A stretch of 64,000 nt of DNA from Vibrio azureus (GTDB taxonomy: Bacteria > Pseudomonadota > Gammaproteobacteria > Enterobacterales > Vibrionaceae), in assembly GCF_002849855.1 (NCBI RefSeq), contig NZ_CP018617.1, forward strand, positions 930,001 to 994,000, given 5' to 3'. The position numbers and the translations under genes are program-made. The notes below the pieces were generated by a model. The model searched no databases. It was not told the DNA's origin and worked only from the letters and a program-made list of their open reading frames with translations. Position 1 is the first letter of the stretch. The number at the start of each line of letters is the position of its first letter. This document shows, in pieces, positions 20,801 to 26,733 of this stretch.

Positions 20801-21534
20801 TTGGCTTTTTTCTCTAACGTTTGATGAAGAGAAGCTGACATCTCTAAAGAGACTTTGTGACTGGACGCTTCTAATGATGAGGTTTGCTTATGAACACTAG
20901 GCAATAATAATGGCTCTGGTAACGTTTTGAACTTCTCATTCCAATAAGCGGCATCTTTGGAATATTGATCTGAGTCTAAATACGTGTGCTCTTCGAAAAT
21001 CACTTCCTGAAAGTTTCCAACCCGTGAGCTCAACGCTTGGTTTTTACCAGAAAGTAATGACTTTAAATGATTAATTAGCAGATAAATACCCATTCCATCC
21101 ATCATGATATGGTGTGCTTTAATGCACCAAAAATATTGATCATCATGAATTTTATAGAGATAAGAGGCTAAAAGGCGCTCTTCGCCGAGTTTGAAGGGTT
21201 GCTCAAACACCACGTTTATCTGCTCTATCGCTTGTTGCTCAGGGTTTGAAAAAGTAGAAAAATCTTGTGTGATGAGAGGAAAAGAATTGTGGTGACCAAA
21301 TTCTTGCATCAACTGCTTATCTTTCACGACGAAATGAATACTCAGGACATCAAAGTTGAACACGCAAGCATCCAATTGCTTCTGTAAAGAAAGCGCTTGC
21401 TGTTTGTTTAAACTAATGTAACAACCAATGTTGTAGCAAGGGTCGTCTGGCTTTAACATCTGGTCAAAATAAATGCTTTCCTGAGAAGTGGTCAATGGGC
21501 AAACAGTTGGGTGTTGAAAAACACGATCCATCAT
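11818..21534 (-). CDS. Nonribosomal peptide synthetase, modules 1 to 3 (predicted Dab-Thr-Dab)
   Basis: This 3238-residue protein has the domain order C-A-PCP, C-A-PCP, C-A-PCP. Condensation motifs are HHIMMDG (residues 141-147), HHIASDGW (about 1195) and HHALWDGW (about 2312). Adenylation SGSTG loops lie near 615, 1708 and 2780, and carrier motifs GGHSL, GGDSI and GGHSL near 1001, 2100 and 3165. The first C domain is unlike the elongating ones and resembles the EntF-type domain that takes an external acyl or aryl group, so the chain is probably N-capped. By-eye pocket codes are DIWELTADDK, DFWNIGMVHK and DIWEMTADDK. The second is the established Thr code. The first and third are nearly the same and carry Glu278, Asp330 and Asp331, which suit a cationic side chain; Dab is inferred from the linked ectB-like gene. 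The acidic C-terminal tail (DLDLDSLSEQELDQYLALL) is probably a docking segment. The AGGAATTAATC before the start is shared with the exporter gene upstream. Confidence 0.95.
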   Translation of the reverse strand: MMDRVFQHPTVCPLTTSQESIYFDQMLKPDDPCYNIGCYISLNKQQALSLQKQLDACVFNFDVLSIHFVVKDKQLMQEFGHHNSFPLITQDFSTFSNPEQQAIEQINVVFEQPFKLGEERLLASYLYKIHDDQYFWCIKAHHIMMDGMGIYLLINHLKSLLSGKNQALSSRVGNFQEVIFEEHTYLDSDQYSKDAAYWNEKFKTLPEPLLLPSVHKQTSSLEASSHKVSLEMSASLHQTLEKKAKEMGATLHHFGLAALILYFSKEKQRDDVVIATPVHRRKNAIQKNTLGMFTTDLPGRFDLSSTETVEELINQVKKEQRSNLRHQSYPMHQLGRALNLTGQGRAFLSEVVFNYIKAPTEVNFVATDTGRDPLQVRITESANVDAMSPSTPVIEIYCRNAYLNQQEVALFAQRYLHVLEQFASIEPQACLSDISIITSSERDQLLNQFNCTQQPQLIAKSWPELFANQVKQTPEAIAVQQEEQSITYRELDTRSNMIAHALHAKGIGSGNLVALLDHRGIDLVTMMIAVLKSGAAWVPLDPNHPAKRWLDILQESDPAALLVGNTLLLEQRSLKRKWNKEKVFNIDEFLALNVGDSELCHYPAMNDLAYIIFTSGSTGKPKGVMIEQAGLINNMLAKFEPLSLEPQDVIAQTASQCFDISIWQTLTALLLGAKVDVVPFEICRDPSALLAYLEKQKVTIWEPVPSMMQAALDCHQPLSSLRWVLPTGEALSASLVSQWFDCYKHIPLMNAYGPAECSDDVAFQPIHQAVDRVLIGQPVANVKLYILDDQQALLPLGAVGEIAVSGPVVGRGYLNLPKQTQAVFIDNPYSQDETDQRLYLTGDLARRLPDGSLEYIGRKDHQLKIRGYRIEPGEIETQLLCHSMVVEAVVDAKYDKHDQLLLVAYVVLDTQSEIELESNQLRHWLKSTLPLYMVPQVIVTLDKLPLTPNGKIDRKALPQPTFEQEQQCIAPQTETEEKLVAMWIQLLDRKSISNQANFFDIGGHSLLASRMLSMIRDTWHVDLRIKDIFEAQHLADLANMIDHASQTSLPTITPVVQQNGSLPLSFAQQRLWFIDQLENDATEYNMSAAFSIKGNLNESALEKALSHIIARHHILHTVYQQIDGQVEQHRLAEIHFQLNKQDLTKLSASEQQDKLAYLISDKTLYPFDLSRDLMLRANLFKLSHQEHRLLIVVHHIASDGWSKALLLEELSTLYGVFSQQPFPQLSLSQETPEAQKAILPPLAVQYSDYAHWQRNWMNEERLDKEIHFWRESLKGLPPVHSLPLDKPRPAQQSHNGQTLSLDLSAEVSERVLQLAKQHNVTLFMLMNAALACLFHRYSGEDDIVIGTPVANRDQPQIASLVGFFVNTLLIRSDLSGNPSFADMLARSKQSALDAFSHSQLPFDTLVETLKPERSLSYNPLFQIMLAVQNNTQSSLHLAELEIEEQTLDGLRSQFDISVEVQQIGAQLKLNWTWATDLFEPATIESMAMHLNQLLCNVSQQEVSQNKISQNNVAQNNVSVQPQQKVTEISFITESQRQSLINHWVANLNPITSQDVLHQRFEQQAKCYPDSIALSDEQEQMTYQELNQRANRLAHYLIEQGVGPDVLVGLSVHRCCDMVIGLLAILKAGGAYLPLDPAYPSLRLAHMLEDSATKLILSTSEIKQQLPISDQRVIDIDHQALFSEYSPENPSRGVSADNLAYVIYTSGSTGKPKGVMVEHRQVIRLFDASEQHFQFNSSDVWSLFHSFAFDFSVWEIWGALLHGGKLIIVPQWVARSTTDFYQLLCDEGVTVLNQTPTAFGHLIGVDSEHRQPLKLRYVIFGGEALNMKSLVPWINRHGDNAPQLINMYGITETTVHVTYRRIYQQDVQNTCSNSSLIGQPLQDLAMYLFTPNLDVVPTGVPGEIYVGGAGVARGYLNRSDLNQTRFIDNPFVPGERLYRTGDLARYRHDGELEYLGRCDQQVKIRGFRIELGEIESSLLSLPEVTEAVVLPRDEPKRLVAYVVISSGDEHAGSDNIAKLREAMVQQLPEHMVPAAFVLLDKLPTTANGKTDRNALLSMKIEEQSHHQFVAPSTLTEQALCEIWQTQLKVDKVGVLDNFFHLGGDSIRAISIVAASKKAGINYSIRDLFAFPEIQSLANEIQQKNTHVEELQQVEVFGLLDTAEKHWLSEHGDHESIEDAYPQSSLQQGMIVHSLLSAAEGTYHDIFGYRVKARWDEALFRNALSKLVYSQESFRTLYLSGVERPLSVVYKHIDLPFECIDLCHMTKDQQDKVMQEHSMNEKSAPFDFTQPLWRIFIFQLAQDEFYYQLSFHHALWDGWSVASLNTQLFDLYTRALRKETLPELKKPLSYRQFIALEQQSEQNQQTKGYWQSHLQQVQLPWWASAEQNGTTLLSYSLASHHDKKLKALAHHLKVQEKSVFLAIHMVLLAQISGCSDITTSVVTNGRPEMEGSDKTLGLFLNSLPLRVGDVKQDWHQLIRQLDEQWLMMMPHRHYPLAKIQQITGIEYSSSLFNYIDFHVYKQMDQDIQILRVDDFEQTNYLFDANYSRHPLTEQFEISINLDSGCFNHDFVECIKEYLDQIVCDLAENSDSLVETTRYLGQKEIQSLSDWNNTTDPALLQHSWPELFHQQVMKSPEAVVAICEGNQLTYQQLNEQSEALARSLRHKGIRNGDVVGLLDHRGLDLLIMIVAVLKSGAAYMPMDPEQPLERWQKILNESQPTLLIVGDKLQDTQRKLSGTWQQDKICAYSELFAEVPTSLCTDALPWPSLGDLAYVLFTSGSTGRPKGVMIEHRGMINNMLSKFEPLALTQHDVIAQTASQCFDISVWQFLTAPILGAKVVIVPSSITQDPKALLTQLNQHAVTIWEPVPSVIKAALYYQIELPSLRWVMPTGEALSSELVSVWFEQYPQIPLMNAYGPAECSDDVAFQVIDSPIEKVMIGTPVANAHLHVVSPSLELVPVGVVGELAVSGAVVGRGYRDQPEKTQAVFVSNPWPRDEFDSRMYLTGDLVKRHADGRLEFIGRKDFQVKVRGYRIELEEIEATLSQHEMVNESVVIARSNHSGDAVLVAYVVLNQPERDSATLGSVSKAIKEYLQQQLPQYMVPDNISFLEAMPLSANGKLDRNALPDPVNDREKEYKAPVSETEKQLASIWQILLNNTEISRYDNFFDIGGHSLLAARMINHIRDQWQVDLAFKSVFEATHLAEVASMIDADKALLQLHDLDLDSLSEQELDQYLALLAEQ

Positions 21535-21592
21535 AATAGATTAATTCCTTTTATATTTTTACGCATAAGTTGCGCCAAGAAATTGCGCCAAG

Positions 21593-21637
21593 AGTGACAT
21601 CGCGCTGAATAAAGCATCTTGAGGTCACTTGGGTATA
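21593..21637. repeat. Terminal fragment of the Vibrio TATACCCAAG repeat
   Basis: This roughly 45-bp stretch matches one end of the long repeat at 48414-48697 (gtgac..tcgc.ctgaat.aagcatcttgag) and finishes with the terminal CACTTGGGTATA. It lies between the exporter gene and the first NRPS gene. Confidence 0.75.
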
Positions 21638-21654
21638 TATTTTTCTGTAATTTA

Positions 21655-23325
21655 TTATGTTTCTAATGAACATGGTGCATTGGAACGCATAGGTGAATGA
21701 GACATTTCCATGGCCAGTCCGGCTTCGAATTTGTACAGCTTGTCAGACAAATGAAAATATCGGTCATCATGGCTGATCACGATGACAGCTTTGCCTTTCT
21801 TTTTCATATCAGGTAATAACTCTTGATAGAAAAACTGTCTAAAATACGGGTCTTGATCTGCAGCCCACTCATCAAATAGGCACACGGGTGTGTCTTCTAT
21901 ATAAGATTGAAGCAAAGCGAGTCTTTTTCTCTGGCCATGAGACAGAGATATCGTGGATAGAACACCCTCTTTAACCGAAACTTTTTTATCCAGTTTTAAA
22001 AGTTTTAGGTAATGGTTGACCTTGTCATCACTCGCAAGCTGCCCTTCGTGATTAAGAACGTGATTGAATACATAAAAATCAGAAAAAATCGTACTGAAGT
22101 TTTTCCGGTATTGTTCACCCTCTCCTAGCGTATTTACCTGATCAGCATCTAAAAATACTTGCCCACTTGTTGGTTGATATAAGCCTGTCAATAACTTCGC
22201 AAACGTTGATTTGCCACTGCCGTTGCCACCAGTAATAAACGTAACTTCTCCACGCTTAAAACGAGCATTGATCGGACCTAATACAAATTGATAACCAGAA
22301 GACTCGTTAGACTGATATTCATACGTTACCTGGTTAAGAGACAACTCAGACCAATCAGAATCACTAAGATCACTTTCTTTGGTTTCAAACTCATCGACGT
22401 TCTCAGATAATTTAAGCTTTTCTATTTTGCGATTAGCGACTAAGCCGTTACTGAACTCTTCAAAGCTATCGACAACAAAGCTAAGAGGCCCTATGAGGTA
22501 GATCATGACCAAAATAAATTTCACCATGACATCCACAGAAATCTCTGAGAAAAAAAACTGACTGCCATACACCACCGCTCCCATTGAGGTGAACAAAACA
22601 ACATTGGTCCAGTTGGTGATGTAAACAAAAAACATTTTGGCTTTGACATCTGCTTTTTGGACTTTCTTTATGGTTGGTGTCGCGACATCACGGTAAAAAA
22701 AACGCTTACGATTAGGATTGATATATAATTCCTTACCCCCTTCTACTAGAGCTTTGATATGCGCGAATAACTCGTCATCACACTCCCTAAGTGACTCATA
22801 ACTTTTAATGCCTTTTTTAAGAATCAAGCCTCCAACTAATACCGCGATACTCAACAGAAACACAACGACAAGAAAAAGCTGCCAGGAGTGGTAAGCCATA
22901 TAAGCCAAACAAAACAAAACGGCACTAAAGTTGTAAACAAATAAAGGCAAAATAGATAAAGCTTCAGAAGCGGTTCTGATATCTCCCGTTAAAGTGACGT
23001 ATATTCTATGACCGCCAATTTTCTCTAGATTTGAATAGCTCGTGGACAAAACCCTTTTAATCATTGTATCGCGTAGGGTCGCAACGACAGAGGCACTCAA
23101 CTTGGACAGTATAAACTGTGAAAAAACACCAAAAAAAGCTAACGTAACGATACCAGTGATGAACAAGGTGAGCCCTTCTTGCAGATCAGCAGTACCGTTA
23201 GTCATTTCGGTCAGTTGGTCATTCACCAACGCCATAATACTAATACCAGCTAATGCACTCAGTACACTGAATACCGTAGCAATAAATATTGTCAATTTAT
23301 ATCGAGCTAAAAGGTTACTCAACAT
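21655..23325 (-). CDS. Cyclic peptide/siderophore ABC exporter, SyrD/PvdE family
   Basis: This 556-residue protein fuses an ABC-transporter membrane domain (about six hydrophobic segments within residues 1-300) to an ATP-binding domain. Walker A is GGNGSGKST (about residue 370), the signature is LSHGQRKRLAL, and Walker B runs into DEWAADQDPYFRQFFY. The DEWAADQDP string is typical of the SyrD/PvdE group that exports syringomycin and pyoverdine precursors across the inner membrane. The gene sits directly upstream of the first NRPS gene, about 120 bp away, so it probably exports the cluster's peptide. It has a good ribosome binding site (AGGAATTAATC before ATG). A self-resistance role is possible but is inference. 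Confidence 0.92.
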   Translation of the reverse strand: MLSNLLARYKLTIFIATVFSVLSALAGISIMALVNDQLTEMTNGTADLQEGLTLFITGIVTLAFFGVFSQFILSKLSASVVATLRDTMIKRVLSTSYSNLEKIGGHRIYVTLTGDIRTASEALSILPLFVYNFSAVLFCLAYMAYHSWQLFLVVVFLLSIAVLVGGLILKKGIKSYESLRECDDELFAHIKALVEGGKELYINPNRKRFFYRDVATPTIKKVQKADVKAKMFFVYITNWTNVVLFTSMGAVVYGSQFFFSEISVDVMVKFILVMIYLIGPLSFVVDSFEEFSNGLVANRKIEKLKLSENVDEFETKESDLSDSDWSELSLNQVTYEYQSNESSGYQFVLGPINARFKRGEVTFITGGNGSGKSTFAKLLTGLYQPTSGQVFLDADQVNTLGEGEQYRKNFSTIFSDFYVFNHVLNHEGQLASDDKVNHYLKLLKLDKKVSVKEGVLSTISLSHGQRKRLALLQSYIEDTPVCLFDEWAADQDPYFRQFFYQELLPDMKKKGKAVIVISHDDRYFHLSDKLYKFEAGLAMEMSHSPMRSNAPCSLET

Positions 23326-23498
23326 GATTAATTCCTAAATATATTCATGACACAACCTCAAACTTTTATTATAAAGAGTAGGAGTTGATTCATTAAATGA
23401 AATATGGATAAGAAATCTAGAAACAAAAAACAATCGTTTAAGGGAATCTTTTCAATTTTTAATAAGTAATCTCTATTAAATTACTTTGAAAGATATAC

Positions 23499-24809
23499 TT
23501 AAGCGCAAGATTTTATATCTTCAGAATGCTTACATACTCTAGCATGCATAGCGCTATACTGTGCATTAGTTATACTTCCATAACAAAAAACCAAAAAGGT
23601 TTCCTCGTTAACTTCCCATATATGGAAATAAGAAACTCTCTCTTTATTTAAAGTAACTTCGATATCTTTTTTAATACCGGAAATCAATATTAGCCCCACT
23701 TCTTTTGAATTAGAGTAGTTTTCTCGAAATTCAGGCTTAATAAAACAGTATTGATTTTCCGGAGAACGTGACTCTAACAAGACATGAGCATTTTTTAATT
23801 TAGTCAGTTCTTCAGATGCGAGTAAGGAAATATGATTCACTGCTGAGACCAAACACACACTTGGCTTGTATTTCCGCACGATCTTAGTACCTGGAGCTGA
23901 AGGATGGTGGCTGTTTTTTAAAAAGACTTCGCAATCTACATTGCCGATGACGTCTAGGGTGCGGGTATGCAGGACTGGACTTCCTGTTTTGGCTAAAGTA
24001 TCGGCAAGCTCCCAGCTGATTTCTGCAAGTGGGTATGCCTCTTCAACTCGATTAGGGTCTGCGCTATAAATCCCTGATACATCGCTCCAAAAAAACAATT
24101 TAGTCGCACCAGTTAAACGTGCACATAAACTAGCCGAGTAATCACTGCCGTTTCGCCCTAACGTCACTGTGCGACCCTGCTTATCGGAAGCGATGTATCC
24201 CGTTACCACTTTAAGACTCGAGTCATCAGAAATTGGCACCAAACCGAGGTGGCTCAGCTTTTTCTTACTGACTTCCAGATCAACATGTTCACCATCGCAC
24301 AGGATAAATGATCTAGAATCAACGGCCTTGGCTGGTTTGCCCAAACAAGTCAGTAACTGAGCCATTAATCTCGCAGACCAAAGCTCTCCAAAGCATACCC
24401 AATCGTCAAAACACGTGACTAAGCGATCACAGCTAAAAATCTGTTTTTTCAGCTGGTCAATATCCTGTTGTAATTCATTGCTAAGTTGATGTCTTATAAG
24501 TTCTTGTTCAAAGAGCTCATCAATATTGTAAAAGACATTGAATAAGTTCAACTGAAAATGTGCAATGTCCATTAATAGGCTCAAAGCCTGTTCTTTTTCT
24601 TGAAACGCTTTTTCGGCAACATTAATGAGTCGGTTGGTGGTTTTTCCAGCTGCAGAAACCACCACCCACCCATCCATCGAACTCATGCCATTGCCAGTAT
24701 GGCTCTTGATGATTTGGGCGACTCTTAAAAAAGAATCGGGGCAACTCAAACTAGAGCCACCAAATTTATGAATATGAGTTTTTTTAATTCTCGAACAACT
24801 TAATTCCAC
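23499..24809 (-). CDS. Stand-alone aspartate kinase dedicated to the peptide cluster
   Basis: Aspartate kinase phosphorylates L-aspartate as the first step towards aspartate semialdehyde. The 436-residue protein begins HIHKFGGSS, like the kinase half of MetL/ThrA, and carries GRNGSDYSAS and WSDVSGIYSADPN. Unlike MetL/ThrA it has no homoserine dehydrogenase half. The C-terminal region of about 120 residues, where ACT regulatory domains normally sit, looks divergent, so it may escape feedback control (inference). Start is GTG at 24809 with GGA eight bases upstream. Ectoine operons often carry a dedicated kinase (ask_ect) beside ectB; here the same pairing occurs without ectA or ectC, and aspartate semialdehyde would feed Dab for the NRPSs. 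A semialdehyde dehydrogenase is not in the window. Confidence 0.9.
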   Translation of the reverse strand: MELSCSRIKKTHIHKFGGSSLSCPDSFLRVAQIIKSHTGNGMSSMDGWVVVSAAGKTTNRLINVAEKAFQEKEQALSLLMDIAHFQLNLFNVFYNIDELFEQELIRHQLSNELQQDIDQLKKQIFSCDRLVTCFDDWVCFGELWSARLMAQLLTCLGKPAKAVDSRSFILCDGEHVDLEVSKKKLSHLGLVPISDDSSLKVVTGYIASDKQGRTVTLGRNGSDYSASLCARLTGATKLFFWSDVSGIYSADPNRVEEAYPLAEISWELADTLAKTGSPVLHTRTLDVIGNVDCEVFLKNSHHPSAPGTKIVRKYKPSVCLVSAVNHISLLASEELTKLKNAHVLLESRSPENQYCFIKPEFRENYSNSKEVGLILISGIKKDIEVTLNKERVSYFHIWEVNEETFLVFCYGSITNAQYSAMHARVCKHSEDIKSCA

Positions 24810-24900
24810 GGAAAATCCTTTATCTATGATTAAATTGAAATTATGAATCTTTTAATTTTTAAAATGGATTCCATTCTATTATATTTTTAGTGGTTAAGAT

Positions 24901-25773
24901 TTATGAAATATAATTGAGGTAAGACTTGTACCTTTCAAAACATTGATCATTGCCATCGCCAAGAGAGAGTGCTTTAAAAACTTGCGAGTTGTAGCGTAAA
25001 TTAACCAATGGCATTCCTTTAAAGCACCCCAGAAAAGATTGAAAGACACTATTCAAAGTGTGAAAGTCCACATTAAAGGAGATACCATCATCTAGGCTTC
25101 TGACTTGATGCAAAGTACCTGGCGGCATATAAAATATATCCCCACTCCTCACCGTAATATGTTCTACTTTGGCATGCTTAAAATCTGGAAACTTGTCATA
25201 ATCTGGATTGTCAGGATCAACATCAAACCAGCGCCACCCTTTTCGATAGCAGTATCGGCCATCTCGAGGGTGGATAATGGTAAATACCTTTTCACCTTTA
25301 ATTTGAAAAAATAAATTATGAGTCAGTAAAGTATCAAAGTGTAAAGGCGTGACATTACCTTTGTTAGAAACGAAGAATTGAGCATATCGGGACCAGTTTT
25401 TCGCGTACCAATCTGGAAGGACTTCTGAAGGAAACCAACCGATATCATTGAGAAGTGCTTTTTCCAACAAAAAAATAGGCACATCATGACAATAAGGAAT
25501 CGATCGATTTTTTTTCTCATCTTGAGAAATTTTTAATTTTCCTATGATAGAAGCATATTGACCCATCGACATGTTTTTAGATTTAATGCCTTCCTGACCA
25601 AATATTTTCGTTACAATAGGTATGTTCGGATAAGACTGGGCAAAAAAATCTAAACTCCATTTATTGACTGCAGGCCAATCTGCGACCGCACCTCTAAAAA
25701 CAGAGGTATGCTTCCCTAAACAAAGGTGCTGAAACTCGCTAGACTCGAAATAATTACGTTCTATTATCGACAT
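24901..25773 (-). CDS. JmjC/cupin-like Fe(II)-2-oxoglutarate dioxygenase homologue (second of pair)
   Basis: This 290-residue protein belongs to the cupin_8/JmjC-like family that hydroxylates amino acid side chains in proteins or peptides. The metal triad is visible: His and Asp in TPLHFDTL, and the distal His in PPGTLHQVRS, on strands flanked by GEKVFTIIHP and SGDIFYMPPG. It starts 15 bp after the stop of the paralogous gene, so the two are co-transcribed. The likely role is tailoring, for example beta-hydroxylation of an amino acid or carrier-bound residue, but the substrate is unknown. A spectator role as a host protein hydroxylase cannot be excluded. Confidence 0.85.
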   Translation of the reverse strand: MSIIERNYFESSEFQHLCLGKHTSVFRGAVADWPAVNKWSLDFFAQSYPNIPIVTKIFGQEGIKSKNMSMGQYASIIGKLKISQDEKKNRSIPYCHDVPIFLLEKALLNDIGWFPSEVLPDWYAKNWSRYAQFFVSNKGNVTPLHFDTLLTHNLFFQIKGEKVFTIIHPRDGRYCYRKGWRWFDVDPDNPDYDKFPDFKHAKVEHITVRSGDIFYMPPGTLHQVRSLDDGISFNVDFHTLNSVFQSFLGCFKGMPLVNLRYNSQVFKALSLGDGNDQCFERYKSYLNYIS

Positions 25774-25788
25774 TATTCACAGCCCCTT

Positions 25789-26733
25789 CTAAACATGTAC
25801 TTGTTCTTCAAGAGCTTGCTCTATCTGATAAAAATACTGGTTGTAACGTTTGATAATGTCTGCAGGTGCCGCGAAGTTTTCCCCTGCTTGTTGGTAGAAG
25901 TAGTTAAGAACCTCAAACTCACTGTCATTCTTGGGATCATCCATTAAATAATCGATGTATTCTAATGCACCTCTTTCATGAATAAAGTTCCAAGTTATTG
26001 AGACAGAGTCTTCAACAGCAATTACATCGTGCAACCAGCCATGAGGTACGTAAAGAAGTTCTCCTGGATTTAAGCGCCCTTCAAAATCAGGTGTAACACT
26101 GAGTGTATCTAAACGTTCTTTTCGAACATCTAAATATCCGCCAAAAGAATCATCAGAATGATTTATGCTTAGCTCTTTAACACGGCTAGGATGGTACATC
26201 GCCACATCTTTAGAGCCATAAAACTGAACGACCATCGCATCACTACAAAAAGGGTCGGTATGAAGGCGGGTTCTCGCACCACGAGCGGCAACAAGAATGC
26301 CTCTGTAAGGAAAAGGATCAATGACTGGATCGGGATATTGATCTTGTTGAGAAGGAGGGATTAATAAGTTTTTACCACTGAAGAAGTCAGGTTTCTTCCA
26401 TAAAGAGCGCAATTTTGCAAAAGCCTCATCTCCCCAAGCATAATCTACGTCTTTTAAACGGTTGTACCAACGAACATAAGGAATATTAGGCTTATAATCT
26501 CCAGATTTACCAAAATACTCATCAATATACTGACTCAAAGTGGAGAGATTCTTCAAGTCAAAAAGTGAATCGTATTCCTGAGTAGGTAAATGACCGATAA
26601 GATCTTTCAAATGATCAGGGTGCCACTTATCTTTTTCAAATTTCAAGTTTTTAATAACAACTGGCTTATTTTTTTCAATATATTCTGAGGTAAATAACTC
26701 TTCACTAATATTATCGAGAACATCAATTTTCAT
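25789..26733 (-). CDS. JmjC/cupin-like Fe(II)-2-oxoglutarate dioxygenase homologue (first of pair)
   Basis: This 314-residue protein has the same fold family as its downstream neighbour but is only distantly similar. The metal ligands are seen in RTRLHTDPF (His-x-Asp) and in the later VPHGWLHDV, preceded by LNPGELLYVP. Its start overlaps the end of the aminotransferase gene by 11 bp and has the ribosome binding site AGAAGAGG, which suggests translational coupling. Being locked into the operon with the Dab aminotransferase argues that it modifies a building block or the peptide. The reaction is not predictable from sequence. Confidence 0.85.
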   Translation of the reverse strand: MKIDVLDNISEELFTSEYIEKNKPVVIKNLKFEKDKWHPDHLKDLIGHLPTQEYDSLFDLKNLSTLSQYIDEYFGKSGDYKPNIPYVRWYNRLKDVDYAWGDEAFAKLRSLWKKPDFFSGKNLLIPPSQQDQYPDPVIDPFPYRGILVAARGARTRLHTDPFCSDAMVVQFYGSKDVAMYHPSRVKELSINHSDDSFGGYLDVRKERLDTLSVTPDFEGRLNPGELLYVPHGWLHDVIAVEDSVSITWNFIHERGALEYIDYLMDDPKNDSEFEVLNYFYQQAGENFAAPADIIKRYNQYFYQIEQALEEQVHV

